Assembly: GCA_003133425.1 (NCBI GenBank)
Contig: PKXI01000128.1
Location: 19,040 to 34,631, forward strand
Reading direction: 5' to 3'
Source of the DNA: Acidobacteriaceae bacterium
GTDB lineage: Bacteria; Acidobacteriota; Terriglobia; Terriglobales; Acidobacteriaceae
DNA length: 15,592 nt
Part shown: positions 1 through 4,810 of the stretch, in pieces
Position numbering within the stretch: position 1 is the first letter of the stretch
How the letters are laid out: the number at the start of each line of letters is the position of its first letter
Notes under the pieces: generated by a model
What the model saw: the letters and a program-made list of their open reading frames with translations, nothing else
What the model was told of the DNA's origin: nothing
Databases searched by the model: none
Made by a program: the position numbers and the translations under genes

Positions 1-277
1 GCGCCTGGTAGCAATCCCGGCAGAACACCGGACGATCGCCACGCGGTTCAAAAGGCACTGTTGTAGGCTGGCCGCAACCCGAACAAATCACAGGTGTTCC
101 CTGTGCCGGAGCCGAACGGTAGCCGGACCCCCCCTGGTCGTTCTTCTTTGCCTGACGGCAATTCTTGCAACGCTTTGGGGTCGAATAACCACGTTCCTGA
201 AAGAACGCCTGATCAGCAGCGGTGAAGGTGAAGTCCTGCCCGCAATCGCTGCACGTAAGTGATATATCTCCGGCCAT
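1..277 (-). CDS. Two-module zinc-ribbon (CxxC) protein, C-terminus outside the window
   Basis: The reading frame starts at an ATG at 277 preceded by an AGGAG ribosome-binding site about 5 nt upstream, and stays open to position 1, so 92 residues are visible and the C-terminus is missing. Two zinc-ribbon modules can be seen. The first has CSDC near residues 9-12 and CKNC near 38-41, separated by a segment with FTFTAADQAFF, which resembles the 'probable zinc-ribbon' zf-trcl family. The second has CSGC followed 17 residues later by CRDC, with the FEPRGDRPVFC signature of the CxxC-x17-CxxC family. Each module could bind one zinc ion. A short Gly/Ser linker, encoded partly by a G7 run (128-134), joins them, and both modules are in one frame with the run as given. 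Such small cytoplasmic proteins are common in Acidobacteria, but their role is unknown; nucleic-acid binding or a DksA-like role is possible. It is divergent from the operon starting at 738. Confidence 0.8.
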   Translation of the reverse strand, partial: MAGDISLTCSDCGQDFTFTAADQAFFQERGYSTPKRCKNCRQAKKNDQGGSGYRSAPAQGTPVICSGCGQPTTVPFEPRGDRPVFCRDCYQA

Positions 278-348
278 GGGTCTCCTCGTGGAGATTGTAC
301 AGCCCAATCCGCGTTTTGCACACAAAGATTGATTTAAATTGCAAAAAC

Positions 349-603
349 TTAGACGCGGCGGAGCTTTTTCTTCCGGGGTTGTTCTTCTGTCTTCGAAGTC
401 CCCGCTGGCTTCTGCGACAGATTCCACACCAGGCTGGAAAGGGAATTGAGCCCAGACGGACCCTCAGTCCGCACCGTGCCCTGAGCCCTATTTAGGGTTG
501 CTTGAGGCAGTGAACTGGTGCCAATCCAAAAATCTGCCCGCTGCGTACCCATCACAGTGAGTCGGACCGAGGAAAAATTTGTGCAATTTGAATCTCCCCT
601 CAT
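349..603 (-). CDS. Doubtful small basic-tailed hypothetical protein
   Basis: An open frame of 84 codons lies in the otherwise empty gap between the zinc-ribbon gene and the RiPP precursor. It could start at the ATG at 603, with a weak AAAGG about 4 nt upstream, or at an internal ATG at 549 (67 residues). The product has no signal peptide, membrane segment or motif I recognise. Its C-terminus is strongly basic (PRKKKLRRV). Codon use is not obviously unnatural, with rather mixed third positions. It is on the same strand as the zinc-ribbon gene and ends about 70 bp upstream of it, so the two could be co-transcribed. It may equally be a chance frame. I list it only because the stretch has no competing gene. 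Confidence 0.3.
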   Translation of the reverse strand: MRGDSNCTNFSSVRLTVMGTQRADFWIGTSSLPQATLNRAQGTVRTEGPSGLNSLSSLVWNLSQKPAGTSKTEEQPRKKKLRRV

Positions 604-737
604 GTAACCTTTCTTCGCGAGCCGCCACTCTTAATGTGCGTGACACGAAAAGTGAGGAATTACCCACGGGCAAATCCGCGATGCCACAACCGGCGGACCC
701 CTTCCGCCCTAACCCCCAAAAACGAGGTCAAAGAGTC
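604..737 (+). promoter_or_regulatory. Upstream region of the MNIO-RiPP operon with a GTAACC element
   Basis: This 134-bp leader precedes the precursor gene and should hold the operon promoter. A GTAACC at 604-609, preceded by T, matches the -35 element of some ECF sigma factors that control DUF692-type operons in Proteobacteria (Caulobacter SigF class, GTAACC then CGAA/CGTC about 16 bp on). However, I find no convincing CGAA or CGTC at the expected distance; a CGAA at 646-649 is too far away. No clear sigma-70 promoter is visible either. The ribosome-binding site of the precursor is GAGG at 724-727 or AAAGAG at 730-735. Confidence 0.25.
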
Positions 738-1022
738 ATGAAGAATCAATTGAATGCACTGCTCCTCACAGCAGCTCTCTCCGGCCTGGTCGGCGGAACT
801 ACCGTCGCAGCCCACGCATCCACTCAGGGTCCGGCAACCGCGCACTCCGCCAAGGTCCTCAAGGCCGGGTTGCGCAATAGCGGTTCGAATGCCGATAGCG
901 CCAAGCACTCCTGTAAAGGCAAGAACGACTGCAAGGGCCAAGGCGGCTGCAAGGGCAAGAACAGCTGCAAGGGAAAGGGCGGCTGCGCTACCGACGGCTC
1001 AAAGATGCCCGACGCCATCTAG
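738..1022 (+). CDS. Bufferin/HvfA-like RiPP metallophore precursor (bufA-like)
   Basis: This is a 94-residue secreted precursor peptide. Residues 1-27 form a Sec signal peptide (basic MKNQ, hydrophobic LLLTAALSGLVGG, cleavage expected after AAHA). A Ser/Ala/Asn-rich spacer covers about 28-57. The core at 59-83 has five cysteines (59, 65, 71, 77, 83), each exactly six residues apart, in two copies of a 12-residue unit (CKGKNDCKGQGG and CKGKNSCKGKGG) plus a final Cys. The gene is followed directly by a DUF692 MNIO enzyme, a DUF2063 protein and a DoxX-like protein, the arrangement of bufferin and Hvf operons. In those systems the MNIO enzyme oxidises Cys residues of the precursor and the peptide binds copper in the periplasm. 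The core lacks the EKCYG-type motif of DUF2282 (BufA1) precursors and the EGKCG units of HvfA, so it is a related but distinct core. The start at 738 is chosen because it gives an intact signal peptide; the frame is open further upstream but encodes no plausible N-terminus. Confidence 0.85.
   Translation: MKNQLNALLLTAALSGLVGGTTVAAHASTQGPATAHSAKVLKAGLRNSGSNADSAKHSCKGKNDCKGQGGCKGKNSCKGKGGCATDGSKMPDAI
912..986 (+). repeat. 36-bp tandem repeat encoding the Cys core
   Basis: Two 36-bp units (912-947 and 948-983) plus a terminal Cys codon encode the repeated CKG-x2-[DS]-CKG-x-GG core of the precursor. The copies differ at several third positions as well as at two amino acids, so the repeat is conserved at the protein level rather than being a fresh duplication. 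Such units can expand or contract, which would change the number of modifiable cysteines. Confidence 0.8.
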
Positions 1023-1034
1023 TCATACCCCAGC

Positions 1035-1082
1035 CAGTGGCGCGGCAGCGAATTGCAATCCCATTCCTCCGCCGCGCCATTG
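1035..1082 (+). promoter_or_regulatory. Strong hairpin between precursor and MNIO genes
   Basis: The left arm CAGTGGCGCGGC (1035-1046) pairs with the right arm GCCGCGCCATTG (1071-1082), giving 12 pairs with a single G-U. The 24-nt loop itself contains the palindrome ATTGCAAT. No T-run follows, so it is not a classical intrinsic terminator. In RiPP operons a stem-loop after the precursor gene often protects the upstream mRNA or attenuates transcription so that the peptide is made in excess over its enzymes. That role is inferred here from position only. Confidence 0.65.
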
Positions 1083-1089
1083 CCTCCCT

Positions 1090-1117
1090 CACTGCCCACT
1101 GTTCACTGTCCACTGAG
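1090..1117 (+). repeat. Four tandem CACTGNN heptamers
   Basis: The units CACTGCC, CACTGTT, CACTGTC and CACTGAG follow each other without gaps, ending in the GAGGA that is the likely ribosome-binding site of the MNIO gene. All share CACTG and vary only in the last two bases. Heptanucleotide tandem repeats are prone to copy-number change. Here a change would move or space the downstream structure relative to the hairpin at 1035-1082 without disturbing the coding frame. Confidence 0.7.
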
Positions 1118-1129
1118 GACTATCTTTCG

Positions 1130-1990
1130 ATGCCCGGCAATCGCTTCAATGCGTTTCAGAATTACGGCGTCGGAATCGGCCTCCGAATTCCGCACTACCA
1201 GCACATTTTTTCGCGCAAACCCGTGGTCGACTGGTTCGAAATCATCTCGGAGAACTTCATGATCGACGCCGGCCGCCCACTCGCCGTCCTTGATCAGATT
1301 CTCGAGCAATACCGCGTTGTCCAGCATGGCGTTTCAATGTATTTCGGCTCCGTCACTGCGCCCGATCCCGAACACCTGCGCCGCCTCAAGAATCTCGTTC
1401 GCCGCACCGGAACTCCTTGGCTCAGCGATCACCTCTGCTGGGGCTCGGTCGATGGAACCTACACACACGACCTTTTGCCGCTGCCCTACACCTGGGAGGC
1501 AGTCGAACGGACAGTCGAGCGCGTCCGAATGGTTCAGGATTTTCTCGAAATTCCTGTGGCCGTCGAGAATGTCTCCAGCTACGCCGCCTTCACCGGCTCC
1601 GAGATGACCGAATGGGAGTTCTTGACCGAAGTAGTCGAGCGCGCCGACTGCGGAATATTGCTCGACGTGAACAACATTTATGTATCCTCTATGAACCACG
1701 AGTTCGATGCCATGGAATATGTCAATGCAGTGCCCGCGCACCGCGTCGCGCAGATGCATATCGTAGGACACTCGCGGTATGAGAAGTACATTCTCGACAC
1801 CCGCGACCATCCCGTGATCGATCCCGTCTGGCAGCTCTACGCGCGTGCCATCGAGCGCTGTGGCCCCACGCCCACGCTGCTCGAGTGGGACGACCATATC
1901 CCGACCTTTGACGAGGTTCATGCAGAAGCAAAGAAGGCGGAGAAATACCTCCAGCGCCATGCAAACTCTCTCGCAGGAGCAGCCCAATGA
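1130..1990 (+). CDS. bufB: DUF692 multinuclear non-heme iron oxidase (MNIO), BufB/HvfB-like
   Basis: This 286-residue TIM-barrel enzyme belongs to the DUF692/MbnB family. Members use a cluster of two or three iron ions to oxidise cysteines of a partner peptide to oxazolone-thioamide or thiooxazole groups. The family landmarks appear in order: GIGLRIPHY at the N-terminus, EIISENFM, SDHLCWG, VENVSSY, LLDVNNIYVSSMNH, QMHIVGHS, DHPVIDPVW and LLEWDDHIP. They supply the His, Asp, Asn and Glu metal ligands expected of an active enzyme. The ATG at 1130 is preferred because it places the glycine-rich GVGIGL start near the N-terminus and has GAGGA (1115-1119) about 10 nt upstream. The frame is open back to 1037 but that part looks unlike the family. 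It acts in the cytoplasm before export of the precursor encoded immediately upstream. Methanobactin synthesis is unlikely because no MbnC or methanobactin precursor is present. Confidence 0.93.
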   Translation: MPGNRFNAFQNYGVGIGLRIPHYQHIFSRKPVVDWFEIISENFMIDAGRPLAVLDQILEQYRVVQHGVSMYFGSVTAPDPEHLRRLKNLVRRTGTPWLSDHLCWGSVDGTYTHDLLPLPYTWEAVERTVERVRMVQDFLEIPVAVENVSSYAAFTGSEMTEWEFLTEVVERADCGILLDVNNIYVSSMNHEFDAMEYVNAVPAHRVAQMHIVGHSRYEKYILDTRDHPVIDPVWQLYARAIERCGPTPTLLEWDDHIPTFDEVHAEAKKAEKYLQRHANSLAGAAQ

Positions 1991-2022
1991 ACCGGAGCCC
2001 GTATCGCCGAGCACCGCCGTGC

Positions 2023-2057
2023 CCCATCCTTTCTGCGTATTTTGCGGAAAGAGTGGG
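2023..2057 (+). repeat. Hairpin repeat, copy 1, in the bufB-bufC spacer
   Basis: The arms CCCATCCTTTCTGC (2023-2036) and GCGGAAAGAGTGGG (2044-2057) pair at 13 of 14 positions, counting two G-U pairs, around the 7-nt loop GTATTTT. The same design (GTGCCCC, then a CCTT...GC arm, a GT-rich T loop and a complementary arm) recurs at 15561-15592. It is therefore probably a dispersed palindromic element rather than a gene-specific structure. In mRNA it would sit between the MNIO enzyme and its partner gene. Confidence 0.6.
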
Positions 2058-2094
2058 AAACCTCGAACCATAACAGTCCTTTTATAACGAACTC

Positions 2095-2985
2095 ATGGAT
2101 CTAGCTCAGATACAACGCGAAATGGCTGCGGCCGTGATGCAACCTCTCACGCCCCATGAAGAGATGCGCACGAACACTCCCGACGGTCGCTCCATGCAAG
2201 CAATCGCCGGGTCTTTCATTGCACCCAACAGCCGCCTCAGCGCCTTCGAGCGCCTTGAAATCTACAACCGCCAGTACTGGTTCCGCAGTCTCGGATCCCT
2301 GGCCGAAGACCTTCCAGCACTTCGCACTGTCCTCGGCGAACGGAGATTCGAGGCCTTGTCCGTCGCCTATCTTACTGCGCATCCCAGCCGATCCTTCACG
2401 CTGCGAAATCTTGGGTCGAAGTTGCCGGATTGGCTTGCCATCAATCCGAATTTCGCCGGCCGTCGCCATCGCCTCGCCGTCGATGTAGCCCGCATCGAGT
2501 GGGCGTTCATTGAAGCGTTTGACAATGCAGATCGCACGCCGCTCACACTCGATCAGGTCGCAACACTCGATGCCAACACGGGTCTCGCACTCCAACCACA
2601 CCTGCGACTCATTGCCTTGGATTACCCAGCTGACGATCTGGTGCTTAACCTCCACAACCGCGAAAAGCGCCAGACCAGTGAAGCTGGGGTTAAGCACGAG
2701 GATGCGACAGGCACTCCCGCAAAGCTGCCTAGGCTGCGCCGCCTCCCCACTTGGCTCGCTGCACATCGCGTCGACCTCACCGTCTTTTATCGCCGTCTTC
2801 AGCCCGAGGAGTTTCTGACCCTCGCAGCGATTCGCCAGGGATTGCCGTTGGCCGAAGCCATTGCTGCAGGATTTGCCGGCTCACGCATCTCCGAGTCTCA
2901 TCGCGCGAAAAGTGTCAGCCAATGGTTCGCCAACTGGGCAGAGCTCGGCTGGATCTGCGCCCCTGAGCTCGAATCGCTTCTCTGA
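2095..2985 (+). CDS. bufC: DUF2063 peptide-modification partner, BufC/HvfC-like
   Basis: This 296-residue protein has the DUF2063 domain (once described as a putative DNA-binding domain) at about residues 5-105. Recognisable features are RLSAFERLEIYNRQYWFRS, the EDLPALRTVLGERRFEAL segment and the AYLTAHPSRSFTLRNLG motif ending in LPDWL. The C-terminal half contains the usual VFYRRLQPEEFLTLAAIRQGLPLAEAI region of the two-domain form. In bufferin and Hvf systems this protein binds the leader of the precursor and presents it to the MNIO enzyme; MbnC is a distant functional counterpart. No signal peptide or membrane segment is seen, so it should act in the cytoplasm. It lies 104 bp after bufB, a spacer that holds the hairpin repeat. 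The ATG at 2095 has only a weak upstream AACGAA, so its translation may be low or depend on local structure. Confidence 0.88.
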   Translation: MDLAQIQREMAAAVMQPLTPHEEMRTNTPDGRSMQAIAGSFIAPNSRLSAFERLEIYNRQYWFRSLGSLAEDLPALRTVLGERRFEALSVAYLTAHPSRSFTLRNLGSKLPDWLAINPNFAGRRHRLAVDVARIEWAFIEAFDNADRTPLTLDQVATLDANTGLALQPHLRLIALDYPADDLVLNLHNREKRQTSEAGVKHEDATGTPAKLPRLRRLPTWLAAHRVDLTVFYRRLQPEEFLTLAAIRQGLPLAEAIAAGFAGSRISESHRAKSVSQWFANWAELGWICAPELESLL

Positions 2986-3014
2986 ACAATTCTCTCAACA
3001 AGAGGATGAGAGAC

Positions 3015-3503
3015 ATGCGGAAATTCATACGCCTGGTTGGAGTTATCTACGGGAAATTTGCGTTGCTCTTCACGTGGCCACAATGTGCGCTGCTGCTCGC
3101 CATCCGCCTTTACTGGGGCTTTCAGTTCACACAGGATGGTTGGGGCAAGCTCACCCACCTCGAGAGGGTCACACAGTTCTTTACGAGCCTGAATCTCCCC
3201 GCTCCCGGCATGACCGCTCTCGCCGTCGCGTTAATCGAATTTGTCGGCGGCATTTTGTTTGCTCTTGGCATAGCCTCCCGCCTCGTCTCTATGGTGCTCT
3301 TCGTCAACATGACCATGGCCTACCTGTGCGTGTCCGACGACCGAATCAACTTCACGCACATCCTTTCCAATGCCAGCGATTTCTACGGCGCCACTCCCTA
3401 CACCTACTGGTTCGCCGCGCTCCTGATCATGATCCTCGGCCCCGGCCTTATCGCCGTCGATACGCTGATCAAGCGCTGGTTCGACAAGAAGTACAAAGCC
3501 TGA
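3015..3503 (+). CDS. DoxX-like inner-membrane protein (HvfX/BufD-like)
   Basis: This is a 162-residue integral membrane protein with four probable helices: around CALLLAIRLYWGFQF, MTALAVALIEFVGGILFALG, LVSMVLFVNMTMAYL and WFAALLIMILGPGLIAVDTL. The GWGKL segment after helix 1 and the FVGGxLFALG second helix are typical of the DoxX family. DoxX-like proteins are common last members of MNIO-RiPP operons, where they are thought to serve maturation, electron transfer or copper handling at the membrane; the exact job is not known. It begins about 30 bp after bufC. I prefer the ATG at 3015 because AGAGG at 3001-3005 is well placed for it; an in-frame ATG at 3006 is also possible and adds three residues. 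No signal peptide is cleaved. Confidence 0.88.
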   Translation: MRKFIRLVGVIYGKFALLFTWPQCALLLAIRLYWGFQFTQDGWGKLTHLERVTQFFTSLNLPAPGMTALAVALIEFVGGILFALGIASRLVSMVLFVNMTMAYLCVSDDRINFTHILSNASDFYGATPYTYWFAALLIMILGPGLIAVDTLIKRWFDKKYKA

Positions 3504-3554
3504 GCCAGCGCGTTATCATCGTTCCACTCGATCTTCTTTTAGGGTGCCGGTGGA

Positions 3555-4684
3555 ATGCGGATCGTCTATGTGCTCACATCGCTCGGCGTTGGGGGCGCGG
3601 AACGCCAGGCGTTGGCTGTGGCCGATCGGATGGCTCATCGCGGCCACGAGGTCGCTGTTCTCGTCCTAAGTCCTCGTCTCGTCGACGAATGGCCCACGAA
3701 TCTCCCCACCGTTTACCTGAACATGCTTAAAACACCGGTAAGCGTCCTGGCTGGTCTGACACAAGCCCGTCGTTTCCTTCGCGGCCCCCCCCCGACCTGC
3801 TTCACAGCCACAGCTTTCACGCAAACATCGTTGCTCGCCTGCTCAAACTCCTGGTACCCTCCACCAAAACTGCCTCCACTGTTCACAACGTTTACGAAGG
3901 CGGCCGGCTGCGTATGTTGGCCTACCGCCTCACTGATGTACTGGCCAGCCGCACCACCGCCGTCAGTCAAGCCGCTGCTGATCGTTTCATTCTCCTTAAA
4001 GCTATTCCTCGAGAGAAGTGTCTCGTCCTTCCCAACGGAATTGACCTGGCCGAATTCGCACCCCGCAAAGAGCGCCGTACGAACACTCGGACGGAGATGG
4101 CCGCAGGCGACAGCTTCATCTGGCTTGCCGCCGGCCGGCTCGTCCCTGCCAAGGACTTTCCCAACCTTCTGCGCGCTTTCAAGCAGGTCCGTGCAGCCAA
4201 CCCCAACACACAGGTCTGGATCGCCGGAGCGCCGGCAGAAGGAATGTTGAGGAAGTCAGTGGATGGTAAATCGGGCTTCGTGTCCGGATTCGTCGTCGAG
4301 CGTGACTCGATGGAAAACGTACGCTTGCTGGGCTTCCGCCGCGTCATGCCCGCCCTCTTCGACGCTGCCGATGCCTTCGTGCTCTCATCCGCATGGGAGG
4401 GCATGCCGCTGGCCGTCGCTGAAGCCATGGCCATGGAAAAACCCGTAGTAGCCACCGATGCAGGCGGTACGCGCGAGTTGATTGGCGATGCTGGAACCAT
4501 TGTGCCGCCCAAAAACGCCGACGCCCTTGCCGCAGCCATGCTTGACCTGATGCAGCGGCCCGCAGAATTCCGCCAGACCCTCGGCCAATCCGCCCGCGCC
4601 CGCATCTCAAGCCACTTCAGTATTGAAACCAGAGCCAACGAATGGGAAGCTCTGTATCAGGCCATCGTTGAGGCCCGGCACTGA
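3555..4684 (+). pseudogene. Family 4 glycosyltransferase interrupted by a frameshift at a C9 tract
   Basis: The first frame starts at the ATG at 3555 (GGTGGA just upstream) and encodes a typical GT4 N-terminus: RIVYVLTSLGVGGAERQ, then the Rossmann-like part to ARRFLRG. At the C9 run 3785-3793 the homology moves to another frame, which continues with HSHSFHANIVARLL, a HNVYEGGRLR segment and the C-terminal nucleotide-sugar domain ending at 4684. That half has the diagnostic E-x7-E motif in WEGMPLAVAEA and the KPVVATDAGGTRELI segment. Ten Cs would join the parts into a 376-residue protein, seven into 375, which is normal for the family. The enzyme would transfer a sugar from a nucleotide donor at the inner membrane, for example in polysaccharide or glycolipid synthesis. 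It lies 51 bp after the DoxX-like gene and may be read through from that operon. A sequencing error, a real pseudogene and phase variation are all possible. Confidence 0.82.
3785..3793 (+). repeat. C9 homopolymer at the glycosyltransferase frameshift
   Basis: Nine cytosines sit exactly where the reading frame of the glycosyltransferase changes. In the frame entered from 3555 the tract is read as the end of Gly followed by prolines; one extra C restores the downstream frame. Tracts of this length are classic slippage sites for polymerases and for some sequencing chemistries. Confidence 0.85.
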
Positions 4685-4728
4685 TTCCTTTTGAACCGTA
4701 TTCTCTCCCGCCCAGGTTCCTCGCACAT

Positions 4729-4744
4729 CTGATAGCCTTATCAG
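4729..4744. promoter_or_regulatory. Perfect-arm inverted repeat upstream of the mannosidase gene
   Basis: CTGATA and TATCAG form perfect 6-bp arms around a 4-bp centre, 66 bp upstream of the mannosidase start. The size suits a dimeric repressor operator. There is no T-run, so a terminator for the preceding glycosyltransferase is unlikely. I see no convincing -35/-10 pair to place it relative to a promoter. Confidence 0.35.
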
Positions 4745-4810
4745 CGAAATTTGCACAGCGTCGGAAGCGGGAGCAAGAGTTTTCCCGTTTCCGGCATTGG
4801 AGGAAGTGCA

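Noticed and set aside
294..299. TACAAT as a -10 box for the zinc-ribbon gene
   Set aside because: The hexamer is good, but the -35 is poor and the implied leader would be only about 10 nt, too short to hold the ribosome-binding site comfortably.
1090..1117. CRISPR array
   Set aside because: The heptamers are contiguous with no spacers and no cas genes are present; no CRISPR, tRNA or rRNA was seen anywhere in the window.
1130..1990. Methanobactin biosynthesis (MbnB) as the role of the DUF692 gene
   Set aside because: No MbnC, methanobactin precursor or dedicated exporter is present; the DUF2063 and DoxX partners point to bufferin/Hvf systems.
1334..2071. Minus-strand open frame of 245 codons opposite the MNIO gene
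   Set aside because: It overlaps the strongly conserved DUF692 gene entirely and shows no recognisable motif.
1845..2087. Small frame through the bufB-bufC spacer ending in a FCVFCGKSGKP-type peptide
   Set aside because: It reads through the end of bufB and the hairpin repeat, so the CxxC is likely a by-product of the repeat rather than a second precursor; it has no signal peptide or start site.
2101..2766. Minus-strand open frame of 221 codons opposite bufC
   Set aside because: Antisense shadow of the DUF2063 gene, without signal, domain or ribosome-binding site.
3967..4638. Minus-strand open frame of 223 codons opposite the glycosyltransferase
   Set aside because: Antisense to the clear GT4 C-terminal domain; no independent features.
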